Counted from the stretch's first letter, positions 1 through 6,403 are shown. The stretch is DNA of 7,634 nt from an uncultured Eubacterium sp. (GCA_947653505.1 CANTHI010000173.1:1-7634); one strand, 5' to 3'. Numbers and translations are program-made. Notes: a model not told the origin generated them from the letters alone.

Positions 1-34
1 GCTATTTGAAATTTTACTTCTTTTTGTGCTGTAA

Positions 35-199
35 TTTGCAAAAGAGGGTAAATTATCAGAGGGACACTGTAGAGCCTTGCTTGGAGTTGAAGATGGAGAT
101 AAACAATTTGAGATGGCCTTGAATTTAATAAAAGAAGGTTCAAATGTTAGAGAAGCAGAGGAGAAGGCAAAACAAAAAAAGAAAACTAAGAAGTACTGA
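35..199 (+). pseudogene. ParB/Noc-family fragment, truncated at both ends
   Basis: The plus strand reads in frame for 54 codons from just after a TAA at 32-34 to a TGA at 197-199. The peptide contains KEGKLSEGHCRALLGVED followed by a helix with SNVREAEEK. This matches the helix-turn-helix of chromosome-partitioning ParB/Spo0J/Noc proteins (G-x-L-S-x-G-H-x-R-A-L-L, then a V-R-x-x-E segment). Intact ParB proteins are about 280-300 residues. The N-terminal CTP-binding nuclease-like domain and the C-terminal dimerisation domain are both missing here, and no start codon or ribosome binding site precedes the fragment. Codons are visibly AT-rich compared with the rest of the window, suggesting a different origin. 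The last few codons (KKTKKY) lie antisense to the end of the CPBP-like gene and may not be ParB sequence at all. The family call is firm for the middle part. Whether the fragment is a decayed gene, a mobile-element remnant or an assembly artefact is open. Confidence 0.72.
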
Positions 200-826
200 A
201 CTCCAGACAGATCCAGTTACACTGGTGATCCACGTAAATGCCAGTCCCATCAGGGCTGTCAGCAGCAACGTGCCGGCATCATTTCTTCCATTCCGGACAA
301 TCCCATAAGAAAGCAAAAATCTGGCTGCCGCATAAAGAAAGCCGGAAACAACCGTCCCCATCTTTGTCCCAAATCCTTTTTCTACGATACCAGACAGCAG
401 TCCCCGAAATAATATCCCTTCTGTTACGGCCACCCTGAATCCGGAGCTGCATATCTCATGAAACAAAAGCCCGGCCGCTTCATCCCATGTATGCCAATGT
501 GCCTGAAATTCCCCTTTTGTACAGACAAAATAAATCACATCTGCCACTACCGGTATCGCGGCTGCTGTCACACACCATTGCAAATCTGGAAACGGCTTTC
601 CCAGATACAGTTCTGTCAAAGGTATCTTTAACACATACCTGGCATACAAAAAAACTGCGGCACAGACGCTCACAATATCCAGACAGACATACAATGCCGT
701 TGCAAAAATTACAGAACTGCATACCCGGAATACCAGCCCGATAATTTCACTGCAGCAGGAATCCGTAAGAAAAAAAATCGCAACGACCGCTGCAGCGTGC
801 GGTAACACTTTTATCTGCTTCCACAT
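140..826 (-). CDS. CPBP-like (Abi/CAAX protease family) membrane protein, degenerate and probably 3'-truncated
   Basis: This 228-residue, very hydrophobic protein has several predicted membrane segments (about residues 9-31, 35-63, 84-102, 118-140, 156-175 and 185-202). A segment at 136-142 reads E-G-I-L-F-R-G, which resembles motif 1 (EExxFRG) of CPBP intramembrane metalloproteases. The later T-G-S-V-W pattern (204-208) resembles the stretch before the family's last motif. Key residues are altered: the second Glu is Gly137, the motif-2 His position appears to be Arg169, and the motif-3 His is absent. Activity as a protease is therefore doubtful; family members without it may be bacteriocin-immunity or scaffold proteins. 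The start is well supported by GGGGAG five bases before the ATG at 826. The last 15-18 codons are the antisense of the ParB fragment, so the original C-terminus has probably been replaced. It lies downstream of the response regulator but beyond a likely terminator. Confidence 0.6.
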   Translation of the reverse strand: MWKQIKVLPHAAAVVAIFFLTDSCCSEIIGLVFRVCSSVIFATALYVCLDIVSVCAAVFLYARYVLKIPLTELYLGKPFPDLQWCVTAAAIPVVADVIYFVCTKGEFQAHWHTWDEAAGLLFHEICSSGFRVAVTEGILFRGLLSGIVEKGFGTKMGTVVSGFLYAAARFLLSYGIVRNGRNDAGTLLLTALMGLAFTWITSVTGSVWSSVLLSFLFLFCLLLCFSNI

Positions 827-864
827 TTGTATCTCCCCAAAATATCATATAGTGGACGTGAAAT

Positions 865-900
865 AAGGAACGGTATATCCATAACCTGTCACCGTTCCTT
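865..900 (-). terminator. Candidate terminator hairpin after the response regulator
   Basis: A perfect 10-bp inverted repeat (AAGGAACGGT at 865-874, ACCGTTCCTT at 891-900) with a 16-nt loop begins within the TAA stop of the response-regulator gene. On the minus strand the second arm runs into TTATTTCA, a weak U tract. The position fits transcript termination or 3'-end stabilisation, and the poor U run keeps confidence moderate. It would separate the regulator from the CPBP-like gene. Confidence 0.5.
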
Positions 901-1606
901 ACATTCCAAGCCTGTATCCTTTTCCCCATACATTTTCTATCATACGCGGAGTCTGCGGATCTTCCTCGATCTTTTTCCGAAGTCTGCGGATATGTACCAT
1001 GACCGTATTGCCGGATGTATAAAAAAACGGTTCTCCCCACACGCTTTCATACAGATTTTTTACAGAAAAAATTTTGTGCGGATTTTTCATCAGAAGCAGT
1101 AAAATTCCATATTCCATTTCCGTAAGTTCTGTCTCCAGTCCGCGCACAAATACCTGGTTGTACTTTGTATGGATCCGGATACCTCCTCTTTCCAGCCATT
1201 CCGGTATATTTCCGGAAGCTTCCTGTCCGGCTTTGTCATACACGTTACGCCGCCGCAGGAGTGCTCTTACCCTTGCAAGCAGCTCTGCATAGGAAAACGG
1301 CTTGACCAGGTAGTCATCGCCCCCGACTGTAAGTCCGAGCAGTTTGTCAGACTCCTGCCCCTTTGCTGTCAGAAATAAAACCGGCACCTTCGATCTTTTT
1401 CTTATTTCCTCACATGTCCTGATTCCGGATATGCCTGGCATCATGATATCCAGAATGACCAGTCCGGTTGCATCGGAAATCTTCTCCAGACCTCTGGCCC
1501 CGTTTTCAGCTTCTTCCACCAAAAAGCCGTCTCCTTCCAGCAGAATACGCACGCCTTCCCGAATCGCTGCGTCATCCTCTATGATCAGTATACGGATCTG
1601 TTCCAT
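899..1606 (-). CDS. OmpR/PhoB-family response regulator
   Basis: The protein (235 residues from the chosen start) has a receiver domain at about 1-118 followed by a winged-helix DNA-binding domain at about 138-235. Visible receiver residues are the acidic cluster E10-D11-D12, phospho-acceptor D53 in VILDIMMPG, T80, and K102 in the VKPF motif. The C-terminal domain shows the usual TVMVHIRRLRKKIEED recognition helix and the GKGYRL wing. It should act in the cytoplasm as a phosphorylation-controlled transcription factor. I chose the ATG at 1606 (MEQIRIL...), preceded by an AGGCAGG-like site, over an in-frame GTG at 1654. The GTG would add 16 atypical residues and put the start inside the inverted repeat. 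No histidine kinase is adjacent: the gene downstream is CPBP-like and the one upstream is a small SH3 protein. Candidate targets are the phased repeats ahead of the SH3 gene. Confidence 0.93.
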   Translation of the reverse strand: MEQIRILIIEDDAAIREGVRILLEGDGFLVEEAENGARGLEKISDATGLVILDIMMPGISGIRTCEEIRKRSKVPVLFLTAKGQESDKLLGLTVGGDDYLVKPFSYAELLARVRALLRRRNVYDKAGQEASGNIPEWLERGGIRIHTKYNQVFVRGLETELTEMEYGILLLLMKNPHKIFSVKNLYESVWGEPFFYTSGNTVMVHIRRLRKKIEEDPQTPRMIENVWGKGYRLGM

Positions 1607-1637
1607 ACAATACCTGCCTTCTGTCCTTGTTTCCACA

Positions 1638-1683
1638 GAATTGTTACTATTCACAGCCTAAAGTCTGCTCATAGTAACAATTC
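1638..1683. repeat. Perfect 13-bp inverted repeat, with a further half copy at 1699-1707
   Basis: GAATTGTTACTAT at 1638-1650 is the exact reverse complement of ATAGTAACAATTC at 1671-1683, with 20 nt between. A third copy of the core, ATAGTAACA, lies at 1699-1707 in the same orientation as the right arm, 28 bp away. CACAGAATT also occurs twice (1634-1642 and 1706-1714). The element fills the gap between the SH3 gene and the response regulator. No U run follows either arm, so a classic terminator is unlikely. It could be an operator, an mRNA stem, or a dispersed intergenic repeat. Confidence 0.75.
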
Positions 1684-1712
1684 GGGACGATATTTAAAAT
1701 AGTAACACAGAA

Positions 1713-2036
1713 TTACTTTTTCGCCAGATAATTTCTGGACACATATGCGGTAAGCCCTTCAAATCTGATTTTTGCCCACCGGTTTCCTTTTTCTCCCCTG
1801 ACGGAAAATACCTTTACTTCCATTCCTTTCGTCAGGCTGCCAATCACCGTATAATTCGTTCCGGGGCCGCTCCTTACATGAAGGACCTCCGATGTTACAT
1901 AGTATTTTTTTCCAGACTGTTTTGCGGATACTCCTTCTGCCGCGACGGCTGTAACTGCTCCCTTTTCAGCAGATGACTCATATACTGTTACGGCAAGCAT
2001 CCCTGCCATTGCTAAGATCACAAAGATTTTTTTCAC
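1713..2036 (-). CDS. Small secreted bacterial SH3-domain protein
   Basis: The 107-residue protein begins with a typical signal peptide (MKKIFVILAMAGMLAVTVYESSA), so it should be exported. Residues about 44-107 form one bacterial SH3 (SH3b/SH3_3) domain. The diagnostic signs are L-H-V-R-S-G-P-G-T-N-Y-T-V-I-G at about 52-66, W-A-K-I-R near 87-91, and the closing G-L-T-A-Y-V-S-R-N-Y-L. Such domains usually bind peptidoglycan peptides and target enzymes to the wall, but no catalytic domain is present here. A stand-alone module may act as a wall-binding adaptor, inhibitor or sensor partner. The start is GTG at 2036, supported by AAAGGGG about nine bases upstream. A 164-nt gap with its own candidate promoter separates it from the acyltransferase gene, and a 106-nt gap carrying the inverted repeat separates it from the response regulator. 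Confidence 0.85.
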   Translation of the reverse strand: MKKIFVILAMAGMLAVTVYESSAEKGAVTAVAAEGVSAKQSGKKYYVTSEVLHVRSGPGTNYTVIGSLTKGMEVKVFSVRGEKGNRWAKIRFEGLTAYVSRNYLAKK

Positions 2037-2064
2037 GTTTCCAAGCCCCTTTCCTTTAACATTT

Positions 2065-2086
2065 TCCGGTGTTCCGTTTTACCGGA
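2065..2086. other. Small hairpin in the leader of the SH3 gene
   Basis: TCCGGT (2065-2070) and ACCGGA (2081-2086) form a 6-bp stem with a 10-nt loop. It would lie in the 5' leader of the SH3 transcript if the candidate promoter at 2117-2160 is used. On the plus strand it is followed by TTTTT, but no plus-strand gene ends here, so a terminator role has no obvious client. Confidence 0.3.
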
Positions 2087-2116
2087 TTTTTAGAACAATG
2101 ACAGGATAGCGTAAAA

Positions 2117-2160
2117 ATCTTACGTTGCGGATTAAATAAATCTTAACAATTCTTAATTTG
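2117..2160 (-). promoter_or_regulatory. Candidate activator-dependent promoter of the SH3 gene with phased TTAA repeats
   Basis: On the minus strand TAAGAT (2117-2122) can serve as a -10 box, while the -35 position is poor. Just upstream are two direct copies of TCTTAA on the plus strand (2141-2146 and 2151-2156). With a further TTAA at 2132, TTAA cores sit at 2132, 2143 and 2153, spaced 11 and 10 bp, or one helical turn. OmpR/PhoB/PhoP-type regulators typically bind direct repeats of this spacing overlapping a weak -35 region. The regulator encoded two positions downstream is a candidate binder. This is inferred from pattern only. Confidence 0.4.
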
Positions 2161-2200
2161 TTACGTATTGGCTGTGCGGACGCCGGATGGAAGGCGCTGG

Positions 2201-3571
2201 CTAAAAGCAAAAGACCGCATATATATTGCCGCTCTCCCGCAGAGCATCCGCAGGCAGGATCATGGAAAATCCTTCCTGTCCGTCTTCACAGGAAACCGGA
2301 AATGCCTCGTAACACCGGTCTCCGTTTACTCTCACACCGATTCTGGACGTTGTATTTAATGCATCTGAAGGTAGTTTTCCTGTAATTTTTGTTATCTCTC
2401 CCTGTCTGGTTTCTTCCAGTTCCGAAACCTGAAGGTCTTTTTCTGCCACGGTGTTTTCAGATACTACTTTCGTTGAAAGCTCCTGACTCCGTTCGTACAA
2501 AGCAGGCGCTTCCATTACAGGCGCCTCTGCGGTCATATCTGGCAGAAAGCGTTCGGCCCGTTCAATTACGAGCGTATCTGCGTGATATTGTGTAAGATCT
2601 GAGAGCTGGTAAGGCAATGCCCGTGAAAAATATGCGTTTTCAAATGATTCCGCAAAAAAAGGAAGCAGCGCATTTCCAAAAGAGTCCCGATACATGACCA
2701 GACTGCCGCTGCCTTTGGAACGTGTACTGATTTTGGGCGCGAAATGATTCTCTACTTCTTCACAGTAGGTAAACTGCGGCACCGGATCGTAATAGATCTC
2801 TTCCTCTGGCCGGATTGCCGCAGGGTACAGCATCTGCTCCAGATCGCCTTCAGAATCCCTGCGGATCTGATAGTTTCTGTCAGTATAAGATACGTGTGCT
2901 TTTCCCAGAGCTGTCAGTATCCGGTCTGATGCCAGTGCCGCGCCTGCCTGATTCCAGTGGGAATCTGTTTTATGATACAGTACTTCTTCCCTGCTGCTGA
3001 ATAACTCATACAGGTCGGCGTAGTTTACCTGTTCTGCCTGCAGATATTTTTTCAGCCGTTCCATATTGCTTTTTCCGTTTCGAAACGGCTGGTAGTAATA
3101 TGGCATATATTCCCCGTATAAGGAATTTTTATTCGGAGCGATGGTAAATGCAAACTGCGCGCCCTGTTTTTTTGCATATTCCTGTATCATCGCCATCGTA
3201 TGTGCCACATCAAATAACTGCCGCTCTGTCATCTGCCCGGTTCCCTGAAAATCTTCCAGCGAATCTTTGTAAAACAGCCATCCGTCTGTTCCTACGATCA
3301 CTCCCTGCTGGGAAGATGTGCCAAATACGTTTCCAAGCAGCTTTGCATAGCCTGTTACCATCTCATTGCGGAATGCAAAATGATCCTCAAACCATGCTCC
3401 TGCGTCTGATAAAAAATATGGATTGAGTCCGTCTTCGTCTGATAAGACCGGCGGTTCTGCCGTCCGGCGGTTTTCCTTAGATGGTTCTCCTCCCGCAAAG
3501 AGCAGCCCGGCAGAAGGAAGCAGACACAAAATTATGAACAATGCTATATAGATATGATACCCCTTTTTCAT
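2201..3571 (-). CDS. AlgX/AlgJ/DHHW-type SGNH O-acyltransferase partner protein
   Basis: The protein (456 residues from the chosen start) carries one N-terminal signal-anchor (about residues 4-27), so the rest faces outside. Residues about 50-345 look like the SGNH-like domain of the alginate acetylation proteins AlgJ/AlgX and DHHW proteins. The conserved FEDHFAFRN lies near 61-69, V-G-T-D-G-W-L-F near 93-100, catalytic Asp203 and His205 in T-D-S-H-W-N, and the likely nucleophile Ser297 in Y-R-D-S-F-G-N. All three expected catalytic residues are present. About 90 C-terminal residues after the domain may form an accessory, possibly glycan-binding, module. The ATG at 3571 follows GAAGGAGG with ideal spacing, and a GTG eight codons upstream is rejected. 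It sits 54 nt after the MBOAT gene, its expected partner: MBOAT passes acyl groups across the membrane and the SGNH protein attaches them to a polymer. The polymer cannot be identified here. Confidence 0.88.
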   Translation of the reverse strand: MKKGYHIYIALFIILCLLPSAGLLFAGGEPSKENRRTAEPPVLSDEDGLNPYFLSDAGAWFEDHFAFRNEMVTGYAKLLGNVFGTSSQQGVIVGTDGWLFYKDSLEDFQGTGQMTERQLFDVAHTMAMIQEYAKKQGAQFAFTIAPNKNSLYGEYMPYYYQPFRNGKSNMERLKKYLQAEQVNYADLYELFSSREEVLYHKTDSHWNQAGAALASDRILTALGKAHVSYTDRNYQIRRDSEGDLEQMLYPAAIRPEEEIYYDPVPQFTYCEEVENHFAPKISTRSKGSGSLVMYRDSFGNALLPFFAESFENAYFSRALPYQLSDLTQYHADTLVIERAERFLPDMTAEAPVMEAPALYERSQELSTKVVSENTVAEKDLQVSELEETRQGEITKITGKLPSDALNTTSRIGVRVNGDRCYEAFPVSCEDGQEGFSMILPADALRESGNIYAVFCF

Positions 3572-3625
3572 GTATCCTCCTTCTTTTTCATACACCTGTC
3601 GTTCTTCTTTACAGAACCTGAGCTG

Positions 3626-5026
3626 TTAAAATCTGAAGTAAATAAAAGGATTATAGGTGCCTCCTGCCAGATTCATCATACAGACCGCCAGCAGTATCAG
3701 CGATGCCGGCCATAATATTTTTTGCATTTGCTTTTTCTGTCCGATTGTTTCCATTACAGGCATAGAGCCTGCGATCCCCGCCGCAAAAGCAGCCAGATGC
3801 ACCGGCGTCAGCAGGGATCGTACAAGACGCATGGAGTCCTGCGCCTGGTCCGCCTTCAGTCCGGTAAACATCTGCCGGATCCAGAACATCCCCTGTCCCA
3901 TATCCTCTGCCCTGAAAAACACAAAGCCGGTCATCACGACGAGCAGCACATAACCATGTGCCAGTATCTTTTTCCATCCGGTTTTTTCTTTATGAAAAAA
4001 CGGAACTACTTCCTCCAGCATTAAAAAGCATCCATGAAATAATCCCCAGAATAAAAATGTTACATTCGCCCCATGCCACATGCCAGTACATGCAAATACA
4101 ATCAGCTTGTTGATACATGTCCTGACACGCCCTCTGCGGCTTCCTCCGAGCGGAATATACAGATATTCCCGAAACCAGCCGGATAAGGAAATATGCCATC
4201 TTCTCCAGAAATCCCGGATGGAATCTGCCCCATAAGGATATCGGAAATTTTCCTTAAAATGAAATCCAAACATATGCCCCATGCCAATTGCCATGTCGCT
4301 ATAGCCGCTAAAATCAAAATAAATCTGGAGCATATAAGAAACTGCGCCCAGCCATGCACCTGCCAGACTGATCTGTGCCGCTGGTGCCGCAAACAGCGTA
4401 TCTGCAATCTCTCCCATATAATTTGCGATCAGTATCTTTTTCCCCAGTCCGGCAATCAATCTGCGGATACCTTTTGCCGCCTCCTCCGCATGGAAGCTGC
4501 GGCTGGCCAGCTCTTTTTCGACATCATGGTATTTGACAATTGGTCCTGCGATCAGCTGTGGAAACAGCGAGATATACAACAGCACAAACATAAAATTTTT
4601 CTGCGGCTGCACTTCCCCGCGGTAGACATCAATGACATAAGACATTGCCTGAAACGTAAAAAAGGAAATGCCAACCGGCAGCGCCACATTTGGAACCGCC
4701 AGTTCCATTCCCGTAAAATGACTCCAAAGCTCTGTCAGAAATGCTGCGTATTTAAAAACGCAAAGAACGCCAAGATTCACCACTACCGCCGCTGTCAGAA
4801 TCATCCGGTCATATTTCTTTGTTCTGTGCATCCATAGGGCGCACAGATAATTAAAAAATGACGATGCAATCATCAGAAACACATAGACCGGCTCACCATA
4901 TGCGTAAAAGAGAAGGCTGACTGCCAGAAGCAGGATATTCCTGCCTGTATGGGATGGCAGCAGCCAGTAAAGCAGCAATACGGCCGGAAGAAAAATACTG
5001 ATAAATACCAAAGAACTGAAAACCAT
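3626..5026 (-). CDS. MBOAT-family membrane-bound O-acyltransferase (AlgI/DltB/PatA type)
   Basis: This 466-residue polytopic membrane protein has the standard length and motif order of the AlgI/DltB/PatA group. Visible motifs are A-L-P-V-G-I-S-F-F-T-F-Q near 115-126, Q-L-I-A-G-P-I near 157-163, YFDFSGYSDMAIG at about 236-248, R-D-F-W-R-R-W-H-I-S-L-S-G-W near 271-284, and Y-I-P-L-G-G near 290-295. The catalytic-core histidine is His318 in M-W-H-G, with a second conserved His331 in F-H-G. These enzymes use an intracellular acyl donor and move the acyl group to an external acceptor, usually with an SGNH partner. The partner is the next gene, 54 nt downstream. The ATG at 5026 (MVFSSLVF...) is chosen because AGGAG lies eight bases upstream; an in-frame GTG seven codons earlier has no such site. 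The transglutaminase-like gene ends 39 nt upstream. Family assignment is firm, while acetyl transfer and the acceptor are inferred. Confidence 0.95.
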   Translation of the reverse strand: MVFSSLVFISIFLPAVLLLYWLLPSHTGRNILLLAVSLLFYAYGEPVYVFLMIASSFFNYLCALWMHRTKKYDRMILTAAVVVNLGVLCVFKYAAFLTELWSHFTGMELAVPNVALPVGISFFTFQAMSYVIDVYRGEVQPQKNFMFVLLYISLFPQLIAGPIVKYHDVEKELASRSFHAEEAAKGIRRLIAGLGKKILIANYMGEIADTLFAAPAAQISLAGAWLGAVSYMLQIYFDFSGYSDMAIGMGHMFGFHFKENFRYPYGADSIRDFWRRWHISLSGWFREYLYIPLGGSRRGRVRTCINKLIVFACTGMWHGANVTFLFWGLFHGCFLMLEEVVPFFHKEKTGWKKILAHGYVLLVVMTGFVFFRAEDMGQGMFWIRQMFTGLKADQAQDSMRLVRSLLTPVHLAAFAAGIAGSMPVMETIGQKKQMQKILWPASLILLAVCMMNLAGGTYNPFIYFRF

Positions 5027-5065
5027 ATTTGCTTCTCCTAAATGCACAATCGTTTTGGCCGTTAA

Positions 5066-5641
5066 TTAAAATGCCGCATCGTAGTACTTTGTATCTTTAA
5101 ATTTATTGTATGTACCCTTCAGACTGTTACGTTTTTTCAGACAATATTTTCCGGAAGATTCTGCCGCGTACTTGTCCATATTCGGATCGCAGATGTACCA
5201 TTTCCCACTGATCTTAACCTCTGCCCATGCATGTTTCTGCAGATTTCCGCTGAATCCGGTTGTCTGTCCCACGCCAATCCGTACGCTGTATCCGGTTGCT
5301 TTTTTTGCCAGAAACGCATAGGCAGCCGCGTAATGATAACAGCTCCCTTTCTGATCCTCCAGCATTTCCAGCGCATAATCCTTTTCCCAGCCGTTATATG
5401 CTTCAAAGCCTGTTTTGCGGCCATAGTCATATTCCTTCTGGATATAAGTAAACAGTTTTTTTAACTTCTTTTTCGCACTGTCTTTGGCGCTGACCTGTTT
5501 GTCCACAATCTTTGTCACCGCCTCGTCCAGCTGTGCCCCTGCGGACGCCGCTGCCGGCTGTGCGAATAAACCTGTTATCATACAGAAAACCAGTGTAAAG
5601 ATAGCTATTTTTTTCAAATAATTTTCTGCCTTCGCCAACAT
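5066..5641 (-). CDS. Secreted transglutaminase-like cysteine enzyme
   Basis: The 191-residue protein starts with a signal peptide (hydrophobic core about 11-27, A-A-A-S-A cleavage site near 30-34). Its single domain is of the transglutaminase-like (papain-fold) superfamily with the complete triad visible: Cys101 in K-G-S-C-Y-H-Y, His137 in K-H-A-W-A-E-V, and Asp152 in Y-I-C-D-P-N-M-D. Bacterial members are more often peptidases or amidases than true crosslinking transglutaminases, so hydrolysis or crosslinking of an envelope peptide or protein are both possible. It is small, with no wall-binding module of its own; the repeat protein encoded just upstream may supply one. Its AGGAGG ribosome binding site overlaps the TAG stop of that gene, and its ATG lies nine bases after the stop, so translation of the two is probably coupled. 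The MBOAT gene follows after 39 nt. Confidence 0.9.
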   Translation of the reverse strand: MLAKAENYLKKIAIFTLVFCMITGLFAQPAAASAGAQLDEAVTKIVDKQVSAKDSAKKKLKKLFTYIQKEYDYGRKTGFEAYNGWEKDYALEMLEDQKGSCYHYAAAYAFLAKKATGYSVRIGVGQTTGFSGNLQKHAWAEVKISGKWYICDPNMDKYAAESSGKYCLKKRNSLKGTYNKFKDTKYYDAAF

Positions 5642-5650
5642 CTGATCCTC

Positions 5651-6355
5651 CTATTCTGCTCCCATAAATATTTCCGTGCCGCTGTCAGGCCTGAACGTAT
5701 AGACTTTATAGCCATCATACGTCAGTATTCCATCCTTACCTTTTCCGTAACAGCTTGCATAATATTTTGCTTTTTTGGGCTTGCCGATATATTTTTGCAA
5801 TCCGGAAAACGGCTTTTCATATTTTGCCGCTTTGCGTATTTTCTTTGTCTTTGCCTGATTGTATCTGCCGTTTGCCTGAAAACAATAAAATTTTTCTTTG
5901 ATGACCGTTATTCCGGTGACAATTGCTCCGGTTTTGTCAAAATAGTACTTTTTGTCATCCGACCAGCCGCTGACTGCCATGCCGTCCGTATCCACATAGT
6001 ACTTTCGTATCTGTCCGTCTTCTGCTTCTACTTCGACGATTGTGGTGGCGGATGGCTGTATCAGCCTGCCTTCCCCGTCAAATACATAATAATCCCCGTC
6101 GATGCTGCAGCTTAAGACCGATGCTTTTCCATCCCCGTCAAAATAAAATGTCCCGTCCCCAACGGTAATCCAGCTGTCTGTCACAGGTTGTCCATCTTCG
6201 TAATAGCAGTAATGCCCGTCTTCTTTTACAAGTCCTTCGCTTTCTGCAGCCGCACAGATGCGGACCGGTGCAGCCTGCAGTCCGGCACCGGTCACAGCTG
6301 CAACGACAGCTGCGCACAAAATCCGTTTTGCCAAATCTGTCATTCCTTTTTCCAT
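5651..6355 (-). CDS. Secreted cell-wall-binding-repeat protein with a small C-terminal domain
   Basis: The 234-residue protein has a signal peptide (core about 11-36) and then about five degenerate YG-type cell-wall/choline-binding repeats covering 41-167. Each has a Y-Y/F-x-x-x-G pattern, for example H-Y-C-Y-Y-E-D-G, F-Y-F-D-G-D-G, Y-Y-V-F-D-G-E-G and K-Y-Y-F-D-K-T-G. A basic stretch (168-182, KTKKIRKAAKYEK) leads to a final domain (184-234) containing I-G-K-P, S-C-Y-G-K-G-K-D-G and Y-D-G-Y-K-V-Y-T-F. I recall similar tails in Lachnospiraceae exported proteins but know no function. No catalytic motif is seen, so it is probably an adhesin or wall-anchoring partner. The start is uncertain. The ATG at 6355 abuts its ribosome binding site, an ATG at 6343 also has poor spacing, and a TTG at 6334 has AAGGA nine bases upstream. 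All three keep the signal peptide. It follows the DUF362-like gene by 48 nt. Confidence 0.85.
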   Translation of the reverse strand: MEKGMTDLAKRILCAAVVAAVTGAGLQAAPVRICAAAESEGLVKEDGHYCYYEDGQPVTDSWITVGDGTFYFDGDGKASVLSCSIDGDYYVFDGEGRLIQPSATTIVEVEAEDGQIRKYYVDTDGMAVSGWSDDKKYYFDKTGAIVTGITVIKEKFYCFQANGRYNQAKTKKIRKAAKYEKPFSGLQKYIGKPKKAKYYASCYGKGKDGILTYDGYKVYTFRPDSGTEIFMGAE

Positions 6356-6403
6356 CCTCTCTGATATCTGATTTTGATAAGTTCCTGCATGATCCCTTTA
6401 AAA

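Noticed and set aside
1..34. Upstream continuation of the ParB-like frame
   Set aside because: A stop at 32-34 is in frame, and none of the three frames before it shows ParB sequence, so the fragment is not extended to the window edge.
210..230. Imperfect palindrome around GATCCAGT and ACTGGTGATC
   Set aside because: The arms pair only with a bulge and there is no U run. It lies inside CPBP-like coding sequence and could be chance.
487..744. Plus-strand open frame of 85 codons opposite the CPBP-like gene
   Set aside because: The minus-strand gene has the good ribosome binding site and membrane-protein character; this frame has neither a supported start nor a motif.
1344..1661. Plus-strand open frame of 105 codons opposite the response regulator
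   Set aside because: It is antisense to the conserved receiver domain, low-complexity Ser/Ile-rich, and shows no family resemblance.
4193..4837. Open frame of 214 codons on the plus strand inside the MBOAT gene
   Set aside because: It is antisense to strongly conserved MBOAT motifs and has no recognisable domain. The open frame follows from the codon composition of the real gene.
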